From positions 1-53,728 of the forward strand of contig JAUQPS010000002.1 of assembly GCA_030550205.1 (NCBI GenBank): a stretch of 53,728 nt of DNA. Reading direction: 5' to 3'. Shown piece after piece: positions 44,476-52,697 of this stretch. Position 1 is the stretch's first letter. Each line of letters starts with the position of its first letter. The stretch comes from a bacterium. GTDB lineage: Bacteria; Hydrothermota; Hydrothermia; LBFQ01; DSFT01. Both the position numbers and the translations under genes were made by a program. Below the pieces are notes generated by a model, which did no database searches, was not told the DNA's origin, and saw only the letters and a list, made by a program, of their open reading frames with translations.

Positions 44476-46307
44476 GGCACTGTTATAACTTTTGCGATAT
44501 TTCTTGGTTTATCTACATCACAACCTCTTAAATTCGCTATATGATAAGCTAATAATTGTAATGGAATAATAGAAACAATTGGAGTTAGAAATTCATCTAC
44601 TTCTGGAATTTCTATAATCTCTTGTGATATTTCTTTCATCTTTTCATCCCTCTCGCTAACAACAGAAATAATTTTTCCCCCTCTTGTATAAACTTCATGA
44701 GCATTTGAGAATGTTTTTTCATATACACTTGTTTTTGGATTTATAACAACAACGGGCCAATTTTCATCAATAAGAGCTAATGGTCCATGTTTCATTTCAC
44801 CAGCTGCATAACCTGTAGCATGGATATATGATATTTCTTTTAATTTTAATGCTCCTTCAAGGGCGGTTGGATAATTTATACCTCTTCCAAGGAACATAAA
44901 ATGATTATGTTTATGGAACTTTTGAGCAATATATTGTATTTGAGTATCTTTATATAAAACACTACTTATTACATAAGGCAATTTTCTAATTTCACTTATA
45001 TAATAATCTATGGTTTTTTTATCTACAAATCCTTTTAAATATCCAAGTTCAAGTGCTAAGAATAATAAAATTGTAATTTGAGCAGTATAAGCCTTTGTGG
45101 ATGCAACACCAATTTCTGGTCCTGCATTTATATAAATTACATAATCACTTTCTCTTGCTATTGAACTATCTACTACATTTACAATAGATAAAACTTCGAG
45201 CCCTAATTTTTTAGCAAGCCTTAATCCTTCAAGAGTATCCATTGTTTCGCCTGATTGACTTATAGCCATTACAAGTGTTTTGTCATCTACAATTCTGTGA
45301 GAGAATTCAGAAGAATAATCTGTATCAACAGGAATTTTAGCAAAATGTTCAATTAAATATCTTCCAACAATTCCTGCATGTAAAGAAGTTCCTGCTGCTT
45401 GAATTACAATTCTATTTTTATTTAATAACAATTTTCTTAAATTATGATCTTTTAATAGTAGAAATTCTCCATCCCTAATGTATTTATCTATGTTTCTTTC
45501 AATTACTTCTGGTTGCTCATAAATTTCTTTTAGCATAAAGTGGGGATAGGGTCCTTTTTCTGCCATTTGAGCATCCCATTCAATTTCCTTAATTTGCTTA
45601 TTTTTTAAATTCCCATCAAAGTCCATTATTTGATATTTATCACTCTTTAATATAGCAATTTCTTCATTATCAAGAATAATAATTCTTTTTGTATGTGGTA
45701 AAATTGCAGGAATATCAGATGCCAAAAACATTTCCCCATTTCCTATACCAATAATTAATGGTGAATCTTTTCTTACACCAATTAGCATATCTGGATATTC
45801 TCTATTTAAAATAGCTAAGGCAAATGTTCCTTTAAGTCTTTTGACAGTATATAATACAGATTTTATATAATCATTTTCATACTTTTGATATTCTTCAATC
45901 ATATGAGCTATTACCTCAGTATCTGTTTCAGAAGTAAATACATGACCTTTATCAATAAGCTCTTGTTTTAGTTCTAAATAATTTTCAATAATGCCATTAT
46001 GAACAACTGCAATTTTGTTATTTGAATCTAAATGTGGATGTGCATTTTCATCTGAGACTTTCCCATGTGTTGCCCATCTTGTATGTCCTATACCTATTTT
46101 AGAAGGGGGTATATTGTAGTTTTCAAGTGCCTTTTTTAGATCAGATATTCTTCCTTTCCTCTTTACAATAATAAAATTTCCATTATCATCAATTATTGCA
46201 ATTCCAGCAGAATCATATCCTCTATATTCAAGTCTTTCAAGTCCTACAATTATTGTAGATTCTACATCTTTTTGACCCTTACCAACATACCCAAAAATCC
46301 CACACAT
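44472..46307 (-). CDS. glmS: Glutamine-fructose-6-phosphate aminotransferase
   Basis: A 611-residue enzyme of normal length. It starts MCGIFGYVGKGQ, so Cys1 after Met removal is the glutaminase nucleophile; the start at 46307 is chosen for this and for the perfect AAAGGAGGTGATATA before it. GIGHTRWATHG and NGIIENYLELK complete the glutaminase half. Two SIS domains (about 285-590) contain AAGTSLHAG, MAISQSGETMDTLEGLRLAK and GIGPE-like loops, ending KPRNIAKVITVP. It makes glucosamine 6-phosphate for UDP-GlcNAc. It overlaps the nuclease gene by one base and hemW by 4. Confidence 0.97.
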   Translation of the reverse strand: MCGIFGYVGKGQKDVESTIIVGLERLEYRGYDSAGIAIIDDNGNFIIVKRKGRISDLKKALENYNIPPSKIGIGHTRWATHGKVSDENAHPHLDSNNKIAVVHNGIIENYLELKQELIDKGHVFTSETDTEVIAHMIEEYQKYENDYIKSVLYTVKRLKGTFALAILNREYPDMLIGVRKDSPLIIGIGNGEMFLASDIPAILPHTKRIIILDNEEIAILKSDKYQIMDFDGNLKNKQIKEIEWDAQMAEKGPYPHFMLKEIYEQPEVIERNIDKYIRDGEFLLLKDHNLRKLLLNKNRIVIQAAGTSLHAGIVGRYLIEHFAKIPVDTDYSSEFSHRIVDDKTLVMAISQSGETMDTLEGLRLAKKLGLEVLSIVNVVDSSIARESDYVIYINAGPEIGVASTKAYTAQITILLFLALELGYLKGFVDKKTIDYYISEIRKLPYVISSVLYKDTQIQYIAQKFHKHNHFMFLGRGINYPTALEGALKLKEISYIHATGYAAGEMKHGPLALIDENWPVVVINPKTSVYEKTFSNAHEVYTRGGKIISVVSERDEKMKEISQEIIEIPEVDEFLTPIVSIIPLQLLAYHIANLRGCDVDKPRNIAKVITVP

Positions 46308-47002
46308 TATATCACCTCCTTTAAGCAATTTAAACAGATATCTTTCTCAAATAATTCATATTTATCTTCAACTTTCAATTTGTATTGGATATAAGCAAGC
46401 TCGTTATATGAGTTAAATTCTTTTAAACATTTATCACATCTATAATGTGAATGAAAATTTTCTAAATTTGGAAAAACTTTAAGCCAAGTTATAAAATTTA
46501 ATTCAGTTATTAAATCATATACATTATGCCAGATTATAATGTGTAAGTATTTTTCATTATCCTCATTTATATATCTTTGCCAATAGTCTAAAACTTCTCT
46601 ATTTGATATATCAAAGTTTTTAATACCAAATATACGGGGAAACTTTACAGGAAAAGCTTCTCTAAGCTTAGGCTTAAAATTTTTAAAATTATCCATTAAG
46701 TCCTTAAAGTTCAATTCAAGGTTTAAGTGCTCTTTAATCCAACTTTTTTCAAATTCAGCATTATATGCATAAACTTTCTTATCAAGAAAATTTTCTATTG
46801 TTTTTTTGATGTTTTTTAAAAATTTTTCATAGCTTATATTTTTTGTTCTTGTCATACTTATTAATTTATCATCAAAGATTATTCCAAATGTTATAATTTC
46901 TCCATCTTTTGGCTTTAAGGAAGTTGTTTCAAGGTCTATTATTATAAATTCATCAATTTTTAAACCAATGTTAAATTCTAATGTAAGAAAGTAAGGATTC
47001 AA
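46307..47002 (-). CDS. YprB-like DnaQ-superfamily 3'-5' exonuclease with zinc-ribbon tail
   Basis: A 231-residue protein. FIIIDLETTSLKPKDGEII is Exo I (D-x-E), VYAYNAEFEKSWIKEHL Exo II, and IIIWHNVYDLITEL Exo III (H-x4-D). FPRIFGIKNFDISN is typical of the YprB/RNase H-like group. The C-terminus has a four-Cys zinc ribbon (CDKCLKEF, then CLNCLK). The TTG at 47002 starts at the base right after the tRNA-Leu 3' end. Longer frames through the tRNA are artefacts. Nucleic-acid 3'-5' hydrolysis is expected; the target is unknown. Confidence 0.8.
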   Translation of the reverse strand: MNPYFLTLEFNIGLKIDEFIIIDLETTSLKPKDGEIITFGIIFDDKLISMTRTKNISYEKFLKNIKKTIENFLDKKVYAYNAEFEKSWIKEHLNLELNFKDLMDNFKNFKPKLREAFPVKFPRIFGIKNFDISNREVLDYWQRYINEDNEKYLHIIIWHNVYDLITELNFITWLKVFPNLENFHSHYRCDKCLKEFNSYNELAYIQYKLKVEDKYELFEKDICLNCLKEVI

Positions 47003-47087
47003 TGCCGAGGGAGGGACTCGAACCCTCACTCCCGCAAGGGGAAGCGGATTTTGAATCCGCCGCGTCTCCCAATTCCGCCACCCCGGC
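47003..47087 (-). tRNA. tRNA-Leu (anticodon CAA)
   Basis: An 85-nt class II tRNA. Acceptor GCCGGGG pairs with CCTCGGC; anticodon stem GCGGA/TCCGC encloses TTCAAAA with anticodon CAA at 47053-47051. A long variable arm (CCCCTTGCGGG) and T-arm GAGGG TTCGAGT CCCTC follow, with discriminator A. CCA is not encoded. Its promoter is half of the 26-bp palindrome at 47098-47123. The nuclease gene begins on the next base, so both are probably on one transcript. Confidence 0.96.
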
Positions 47088-47097
47088 AAAATAGTTT

Positions 47098-47123
47098 GAT
47101 AATTTTAAAGCTTTAAAATTATC
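47098..47123. promoter_or_regulatory. 26-bp perfect palindrome acting as divergent promoter
   Basis: The palindrome is centred on AAAGCTTT at 47110/47111. Each half is one TTTAAAAT box. Minus-strand TAAAAT (47107-47102) ends 14 nt before tRNA-Leu; plus-strand TAAAAT (47114-47119) ends 7 nt before the ATG at 47127. Confidence 0.65.
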
Positions 47124-47126
47124 TTT

Positions 47127-47321
47127 ATGAATGATATTGCTAAAAAGAAGCATTTGAAAATTCTATACTTAAAAATAATGTTAAGAATTAAAGAGATGGA
47201 AAAGGAAATAGAAGCGAGAATTACAAAGTTTATTTTAGTTGTGTTTGTTGTCCAAACCATAATAATTGCTTTAACATATTTGGGAACTTTATTTGCGGTG
47301 CTTCAAGTAATAAATAAATAG
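47127..47321 (+). CDS. Small single-pass membrane protein with coiled coil
   Basis: A 64-residue protein. A basic/charged helical N-terminal half (KKKHLKILYLKIMLRIKEMEKEIEARI), probably coiled coil, precedes one transmembrane helix (FILVVFVVQTIIIALTYLGTLFAVL). The plan is common among small membrane-anchored coiled-coil proteins in phage-like or DUF1640-type genes. No function assigned. Start supported by the box 7 nt upstream. Confidence 0.6.
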   Translation: MNDIAKKKHLKILYLKIMLRIKEMEKEIEARITKFILVVFVVQTIIIALTYLGTLFAVLQVINK

Positions 47322-47326
47322 TGAGC

Positions 47327-47337
47327 TTTAAAATTTT
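47327..47337 (+). promoter_or_regulatory. -10 box before the basic small protein
   Basis: GCTTTAAAATTTTC. TAAAAT (47329-47334) ends 8 nt before the ATG at 47343. Confidence 0.55.
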
Positions 47338-47342
47338 CAATT

Positions 47343-47690
47343 ATGAGCAGACTAAAACAGTATAAAATTAAAAAACAGCAAAAGCTTAAATTGAAAAAGA
47401 AAAGCTATAAGGTAGAGGCAAAAATTGCGGAATTACTCCTTGCTGGAAATACACAAGAAGCTCTTGAGCTTGCAAAACAATTTCTCTTAAAGCATCCTAC
47501 AAATATAAGAGGTTGGGCTTATAAGAAAGGAGTAGAGCTTTGGATAAAACATATAGAACCAAGAATTAACAAACATCCAATTGAAGTAAGAGCACAAGTT
47601 TTAAAAATTTTAAGAGAAGAATGGAAAAGAGACCCGAGGGTTAAAGAAGAAATTGTATTACCAAAAATAAATGCTGTCATACCTTCGTAA
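47343..47690 (+). CDS. Small basic helical protein, unknown
   Basis: A 115-residue protein. The first 25 residues are strongly basic (SRLKQYKIKKQQKLKLKKKS), then helical segments (AKIAELLLAGNTQEALELAKQFLLKHP) resemble one TPR hairpin. No signal or membrane helix. A nucleic-acid or ribosome-binding role is possible from charge alone. Its last bases overlap the M24 peptidase start by 20 nt. Confidence 0.6.
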   Translation: MSRLKQYKIKKQQKLKLKKKSYKVEAKIAELLLAGNTQEALELAKQFLLKHPTNIRGWAYKKGVELWIKHIEPRINKHPIEVRAQVLKILREEWKRDPRVKEEIVLPKINAVIPS

Positions 47691-48747
47691 TTATTTAATT
47701 GAAAATAATTTGGATGCAATTTTTATTACAAATTTATCAAATGTTAGATATTTAACAACTTTTAGAGGTTCAAATGGACAGGTTTTAATAACAAGGGAGA
47801 AAAACTATTTCTTAACTGATTTTAGATATAAAATTTATGCGGAGCAAAAAATTGATAAGGAATTATTTGAAGTTGTAATATATAATGAGTATTATAAGAC
47901 TCTTGAAAGGTTATTTAGTTCTTATAAAAGAATTGGAATAGAGGGACAAAGCACATCTATAAATAGCTATAATAAACTTAAAGAAACATTTAAAAATGTT
48001 GAATTTGTAGTTATTAATGATGTTATTGAAAGTTTGAGAGCTATAAAAAGAGTTGATGAAATTGAAAGAATTAAAAAGGCTTGTGAAATAGCTGAAAAAT
48101 TATTTAATATCATATTGAATTTTATAAAACCTGAAATAATGAGGGAATTAGATTTGGCATTAGAAATTGATTATATAGCAAAAAAGTATTTAGGTGCGGA
48201 GCGTATGGCATTTGAAACAATTGTTTTAACATCATATAGAAGTGCTATGCCACATGGCAGACCATCTAATCAAATCATTTTAAATAATGCACCATTATTA
48301 ATAGATTTTGGAGTTGTTTATGATGGTTATTGTTGTGATATTACAAGAACACTTTGGATAGGTAATGATGTAGATGATAAGTTTATTGAGATTTATGATA
48401 TTGTAAAGGAGGCGGTTAAAATTGTAGAAGAAAATACAAAAATTGGTATGAAAAATAAAGATGTTGATTTATTAGCAAGGGAATTTTTAAGAAGTTTTGG
48501 ATATGATGATAATTATTTTGGGCATGCACTTGGACATTCAATTGGTATAGATGTTCATGAGATACCCGCTTTTAGTCAAAGAGCAAATGAATGGATATTA
48601 AAAGGTTATGAAGTATTTACAGTTGAGCCTGGAATTTATATTGAAAATAATTTTGGTGTTAGAATAGAGGATACAGTTTATCTTGATAGAGAAAAAAATA
48701 AAATTGTTGTTTTGTCAAATATAACAAAGGAACTTATAAAAATATAG
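47671..48747 (+). CDS. M24-family aminopeptidase (Xaa-Pro type)
   Basis: A 358-residue metallopeptidase. The N-terminal creatinase-like domain (about 1-120, LDAIFITNLSNVRYLTTFRGSNG) precedes the pita-bread domain. Metal ligands: Asp in LIDFGVVYDGYCCDITRT (two Asp), His in GHALGHSIGIDVHE, Glu in FTVEPGIYIE and Glu in GVRIEDTVYL. It removes N-terminal residues before proline. It replaces dnaX upstream of ybaB-recR here. Confidence 0.92.
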   Translation: MLSYLRNYLIENNLDAIFITNLSNVRYLTTFRGSNGQVLITREKNYFLTDFRYKIYAEQKIDKELFEVVIYNEYYKTLERLFSSYKRIGIEGQSTSINSYNKLKETFKNVEFVVINDVIESLRAIKRVDEIERIKKACEIAEKLFNIILNFIKPEIMRELDLALEIDYIAKKYLGAERMAFETIVLTSYRSAMPHGRPSNQIILNNAPLLIDFGVVYDGYCCDITRTLWIGNDVDDKFIEIYDIVKEAVKIVEENTKIGMKNKDVDLLAREFLRSFGYDDNYFGHALGHSIGIDVHEIPAFSQRANEWILKGYEVFTVEPGIYIENNFGVRIEDTVYLDREKNKIVVLSNITKELIKI

Positions 48748-48758
48748 GAGGTTAAACT

Positions 48759-49073
48759 ATGCTTGGAAATATAAAACAGCTTATGGAAGCAAAAGCAAAA
48801 ATTGATAAGATACAAAAAGAATTAAAGAATATAAAGATAGAGGAGAGTGGTATGGATGGAAAGATAAAAGTAGTAGTAAATGGAGTGGGAGAAGTTTTGG
48901 ATATTAAGTTAAGTGATGAGTTATTAAAAGAGAAAGATTTAAAAAAAGTTGAAAAAACATTGATTAGTTTAATAAATAATGCTCAAAAGAAAGCTCAACA
49001 AACATCAGCTCAAAAAATGCAAGAATTGTTAAAAGATTTACCACCAGAGATTAGAAAACAACTTGGTATATGA
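48759..49073 (+). CDS. YbaB/EbfC nucleoid-associated protein
   Basis: A 104-residue DNA-binding protein of typical size. The N-terminal helix (GNIKQLMEAKAKIDKIQKELKNIKIEES) and the core KIKVVVNGVGEVLDIKLSDELL with the C-terminal helix INNAQKKAQQ define the family. It forms tweezer-like dimers that bind and compact DNA. An ideal AGGAGG precedes the ATG. recR follows with a 4-nt overlap, the usual pairing. Confidence 0.93.
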   Translation: MLGNIKQLMEAKAKIDKIQKELKNIKIEESGMDGKIKVVVNGVGEVLDIKLSDELLKEKDLKKVEKTLISLINNAQKKAQQTSAQKMQELLKDLPPEIRKQLGI

Positions 49074-49660
49074 AATTTCCAAAATCATTTTTAAAATTAA
49101 TTGAAAGTTTAAAAAAATTACCTGGTATTGGTGAGAAAACTGCTGAAAAAAGTGCTTTTGCTATTGTAAAAAATCAAAAATTACTTCAAGAGCTTATAGA
49201 TTCCTTAAATGGTATTAAGGAGTTAAAACTTTGTATTAAGTGTCATACTATTAGTGAAAAAGAAGTTTGTGATATATGTTCTGATATTCATAGAGAAAAG
49301 ATAATAATGGTAGTAGAAAGTCCATATGATATGTTTCATATTGAAAAATTAGGTGTTTTTAATGGTAAATATCATGTAATAGGAGGATTATTATCACCCC
49401 TTGAAGGTATTGAAGCAAAGGATTTATTTATTGAAGATTTAAGACAAAGGATAATAGATGAAGATATTAAAGAAGTTATAATTGGATTAAGTCCAAGTGT
49501 TGAAGGTGATGCTACAAGTTATTATATATATGAAAAAATTAAAGATTTAAATATCAATATAACCCAAATAGCAAGGGGTATTCCAACAGGTTATGAAATT
49601 ATATATGCAGATAGCATTACCCTTCAAAAGGCTATTCTTTTAAGACAACCTTTTAAATAA
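49070..49660 (+). CDS. recR: Recombination protein RecR
   Basis: A 196-residue RecR of normal length. LIESLKKLPGIGEKTAEKSAFAIV is the HhH region, CIKCHTISEKEVCDIC the four-Cys zinc finger, and IIMVVESPYDMFHIEK with GGLLSPLEGIEAKDL the Toprim domain. RecR works with RecO and RecF in gap repair. The 3' end overlaps the convergent rhomboid gene by 8 nt. Confidence 0.96.
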   Translation: MKFPKSFLKLIESLKKLPGIGEKTAEKSAFAIVKNQKLLQELIDSLNGIKELKLCIKCHTISEKEVCDICSDIHREKIIMVVESPYDMFHIEKLGVFNGKYHVIGGLLSPLEGIEAKDLFIEDLRQRIIDEDIKEVIIGLSPSVEGDATSYYIYEKIKDLNINITQIARGIPTGYEIIYADSITLQKAILLRQPFK

Positions 49661-50318
49661 AATATCTTTTCCTTTTAATATATTTTCGTTTAAATGGCAA
49701 GTGAATAATAGCGGTAATAAAACCAGCTAAAAATCCTCCAATATGTGCCCAAAATGCTATACCAGAACTGATATTTAATAGTGTGCTAAATGTTCCTTGT
49801 ATAAGCTGATTTATAAACCAAATGCCTATATAAATAATAGCGGGGATATAGGCAAAACCAATATAAATAAAGGGTATAAAAACAAATGAAAAAATTCTTG
49901 AAAATGGAAAAAATACAATATAAGCTCCAAGAACACCACTAATAGCTCCACTTGCTCCTATCATTGGTATATTTGAGCTTGGATATATTAAAATATGAAG
50001 CATTGCAGCACATATTCCCCATATTATATAAAATATCAAAAATCTAAAATGCCCAAGAACATCTTCAACATTATCTCCAAATATAAACAAAAACAGCATA
50101 TTTGAAAATATATGAAAAAGCCCCCCATGCAAAAACATAGATGTTAAAACATTTAAAAATTGAAAATCCGCTGGAATAAGACCATATTTATATGTAAATT
50201 CAATCGGATCTGGATAAAAAAAGTAATGATAAATATAAACTGCAATATTCGTTATAATTATTAGATAGCTTATTATGGGAAATTTATAAGATTTTATTTC
50301 ATCCTTTATTGGGAACAT
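49653..50318 (-). CDS. Rhomboid-family intramembrane serine protease
   Basis: A 221-residue membrane protein with six to seven helices. MFLHGGLFHIFSNMLFLFIFGDNVED is the H-x3-N region of helix 2. GASGAISGVLGAYIVFFP carries the catalytic serine (G-x-S-G) and AHIGGFLAGFITAI the catalytic histidine. It cleaves within or near membrane helices; the substrate is unknown. It overlaps the oxidoreductase gene upstream by 20 nt. Confidence 0.92.
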   Translation of the reverse strand: MFPIKDEIKSYKFPIISYLIIITNIAVYIYHYFFYPDPIEFTYKYGLIPADFQFLNVLTSMFLHGGLFHIFSNMLFLFIFGDNVEDVLGHFRFLIFYIIWGICAAMLHILIYPSSNIPMIGASGAISGVLGAYIVFFPFSRIFSFVFIPFIYIGFAYIPAIIYIGIWFINQLIQGTFSTLLNISSGIAFWAHIGGFLAGFITAIIHLPFKRKYIKRKRYFI

Positions 50319-51255
50319 TTATTTTTTCAATCCTTTTTTGAATATCTTCAATTATTAAGTGAGCGACTTTAAGAGCTCTTAATCCGTCTTCACCACTAAC
50401 TTTTGGTTTTCTATCTTCAAGGATAGAATTTATAAAGTCTTGAACTTCAAGCTTTAAAGGTTCCAAATTTTCATCTACATCTAAGAAATATGGGAGGATT
50501 GCATCTTCTTCTTTTACAATCATATAACTTTCTTTTGAAAGTAAATTTATAGAAATATATCTATCAGCTTGAAATATTCTAATTTCTCTAACTTTTTTTA
50601 GTGAAACTCTACTAACTGTTAAATTTATTACCGCACAATTTTTAAATTCAACTCTTGCACTTGCTATATCAATTTTGTCTGTTAAAACAGGAATACCAAC
50701 TGCATGAACAAATATAGGCTCACTTTTAATATAATTTAATGCAATATCTAAATCATGAATCATTAAATCTTTTATAACATCTACATCTGTTCCTCTTGGA
50801 TTAAATGGAGCTATTCTTAATGTTTCAATATAAAAAGGCTCTTTTATAAATTTTTCAGAAGCTAAAACTGCAGGATTAAATCTTTCTACATGTCCAACCA
50901 TTAATTTTAAATTCTTTTGTCTTGCTAAATTTACAATTTCTTCTCCTTGTTCGACTGTTTCACTAATAGGCTTTTCTATGAAAAGATGCTTATTATTATT
51001 TAAAACTTTTATTGCAACTCTATGATGGTGTTTTGTAGGGACTGCACATATTACCGCATCAACATTATCTATAAGTTCTTCCTCACTATCAAAAGCCTTA
51101 ACTTTATATATACTTGCTATTTTATTTTTTCTTTCTAAATCAATATCATAAACACCAACAAAATGAACATTTTTAATCTCTGATAAAATCCTTGCATGTA
51201 ATGAGCCTAAATATCCAACTCCGATTATCCCAACTCTAATTTTATCTGTCAACAT
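50299..51255 (-). CDS. Gfo/Idh/MocA-family oxidoreductase (possibly UDP-GlcNAc 3-dehydrogenase)
   Basis: A 318-residue NAD(P)-dependent sugar oxidoreductase. VGIIGVGYLGSLHARIL is the nucleotide site, HLFIEKPISETVEQGEEIV the E-K-P motif and LMVGHVERFNPAVLASEKFI the following signature. That last segment is typical of members beside lipid A genes, for which UDP-GlcNAc 3-dehydrogenation (GnnA-like) is known; here this remains an inference. ATG at 51255 preferred; a TTG at 51261 is possible. It overlaps nuoD by 14 nt. Confidence 0.85.
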   Translation of the reverse strand: MLTDKIRVGIIGVGYLGSLHARILSEIKNVHFVGVYDIDLERKNKIASIYKVKAFDSEEELIDNVDAVICAVPTKHHHRVAIKVLNNNKHLFIEKPISETVEQGEEIVNLARQKNLKLMVGHVERFNPAVLASEKFIKEPFYIETLRIAPFNPRGTDVDVIKDLMIHDLDIALNYIKSEPIFVHAVGIPVLTDKIDIASARVEFKNCAVINLTVSRVSLKKVREIRIFQADRYISINLLSKESYMIVKEEDAILPYFLDVDENLEPLKLEVQDFINSILEDRKPKVSGEDGLRALKVAHLIIEDIQKRIEKINVPNKG

Positions 51256-52408
51256 CTCCAAAAACAGGGTCTAAACTTCCTAAAATTGCTATTACATCTG
51301 GAATTTTAACATTTTTAACTAAATATGGTAAAACTGAAAGGTTTGAAAATGAAGGAGACCTTAATTTTAATCTATAAGGTTTAGTTGTATTATCAGATAC
51401 TATGAAAACTCCCATTTCTCCTCTTGGAGATTCAACCCTACTATATATCTCTACATTTTCAGGTGGTTTAAATGCAATAGGAGCTTTAATGGGGGGCCTT
51501 GAGCTAATAGGACCACTTGGAATGCCATCTAATACTTGTCTTATAATTTTTGCACTTTCAACAACTTCAAGTCCTCTTACAACCCACCTACTATAACAAT
51601 CTCCACCATTTTGGACAATTACATTAAACTCCAATTCATTATATGCATCGTATGGTTCTGCTTTTCGCACATCATAAGCAATTCCACTTCCTCTTATAAC
51701 TGGTCCAGAACACCCATATAACTTTGCAATATCAGGTGGAAGGATACCTACTCCTATTGTTCTTACTCTAAAAGTTGGATTTTTTTCAACTAATGGAATT
51801 AATTCATCAAATATAAATTTTTCAGCTAAATTGCAAAATTCTTTTGCTTTTTTAACCCATTCACTTGATGGAATATCATATCTTACACCACCTACTTGAA
51901 CCGCATTTAAATGGAATCTTGTTCCAGTAAATTCTTCCATTAATCCCAAACCAAGTTCTCTAATTCTAAATGCTCTCATAAATACACTTGTTCCACCCCC
52001 AAGTGCCCCTCCTAAATCTAAACCATATGTTCCAATTGCAATCATATGAGAAGTTATTCTTGATATTTCTGCAAGTAATACTCTAATATATTTTGCTCTT
52101 CTTGGAACTTCAACATTTCCCATTTTTTCAAGGGCTAATATGAAGCTTAATGCATTACTAATTGGAGATAAATAATCATTTCTTTCAAGGATTGGTGGAA
52201 TTTGAACATAATTTAAATGCTCACAAAGTTTTTCAACCCCCCTATGCAAAAATCCTATATCTGGTTTACAATCTATAACATTTTCACCAGAAATTGTAAG
52301 AATAAGTCTTAAAACACCATGGGTTGATGGATGTTGAGGTCCCATATTTAAAATGAGCTTTTCACCTTCAAAAGATTCAATTTCAAATCCTGCTGGAAGA
52401 TTTGTCAT
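51242..52408 (-). CDS. nuoD: NADH-quinone oxidoreductase subunit D
   Basis: A 388-residue complex I subunit of normal length. NMGPQHPSTHGVLRLIL (the quinone-site His region), PDIGFLHRGVEKLCE, MIAIGTYGLDLGG, RFHLNAVQVGGVRYDIP and the C-terminal ESPRGEMGVFIVSDNTTKPYRLKLRSPSF with DPVFGDVDR are all diagnostic. It belongs to the peripheral quinone-reducing arm. No other nuo gene is present on either side. A variant box (TTTAAACTTTC) ends 6 nt before the ATG. Confidence 0.96.
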   Translation of the reverse strand: MTNLPAGFEIESFEGEKLILNMGPQHPSTHGVLRLILTISGENVIDCKPDIGFLHRGVEKLCEHLNYVQIPPILERNDYLSPISNALSFILALEKMGNVEVPRRAKYIRVLLAEISRITSHMIAIGTYGLDLGGALGGGTSVFMRAFRIRELGLGLMEEFTGTRFHLNAVQVGGVRYDIPSSEWVKKAKEFCNLAEKFIFDELIPLVEKNPTFRVRTIGVGILPPDIAKLYGCSGPVIRGSGIAYDVRKAEPYDAYNELEFNVIVQNGGDCYSRWVVRGLEVVESAKIIRQVLDGIPSGPISSRPPIKAPIAFKPPENVEIYSRVESPRGEMGVFIVSDNTTKPYRLKLRSPSFSNLSVLPYLVKNVKIPDVIAILGSLDPVFGDVDR

Positions 52409-52414
52409 AGTGAA

Positions 52415-52423
52415 AGTTTAAAG
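52415..52423 (-). promoter_or_regulatory. Variant -10 box of nuoD
   Basis: Minus-strand GCTTTAAACTTTC. TAAACT ends 6 nt before the ATG at 52408, again without a Shine-Dalgarno. Confidence 0.45.
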
Positions 52424-52451
52424 CTAATTATGTTTGTTTTAAATAACTTAA

Positions 52452-52494
52452 TTTGACAAGTTGAAATTTTTACTAATTTATGCTTTAAAATTTT
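52452..52494 (+). promoter_or_regulatory. rRNA-like promoter before repeat copy 2
   Basis: TTTGACAAGTTGAAATTT (52452-52469), then TAAAAT (52486-52491) in GCTTTAAAATTTT. Element order and spacing are the same as before the 16S gene, with one base changed in the upstream box. The GTG of the repeat ORF is 9 nt after the box. Confidence 0.6.
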
Positions 52495-52617
52495 GGCAGT
52501 GTGATTTGTAGTATTTGGTTAAGAAAGATTGGTGAAAGGAAGTCGGGCAAGTTTATTATTTTGAAGGAGATACTTGATTATAGAGGGGGGGTTGGAGTTG
52601 TATGGTTTTTTAATTAA
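52470..52617 (+). repeat. Dispersed repeat copy 2, with a 38-codon ORF (52501-52617)
   Basis: Direct-orientation copy of 397-560. The G run is 7 (52585-52591). The ORF from GTG reads VICSIWLRKIGERKSG, then KFIILKEILDYRGGVG, against VVWDIWLRKIDKRKLN and MFIISKEIFDYRGGG in copy 1. It precedes the SBBP gene by 80 bp, so it could also act as a transcribed leader. Confidence 0.6.
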
Positions 52618-52697
52618 TGAGGTTCATCTTAAATCACATATTCTCTGGCAAAATATATCTCTTTTGAAATTTTTAAATAACAAAAGGAGGTGAGAGT

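Noticed and set aside
47003-47153. N-terminal extensions of the nuclease gene and a small ORF reading through tRNA-Leu (RNWETRRIQNPLP-like)
   Set aside because: Typical tRNA read-through translation artefact; the nuclease most likely starts at the TTG after the tRNA.
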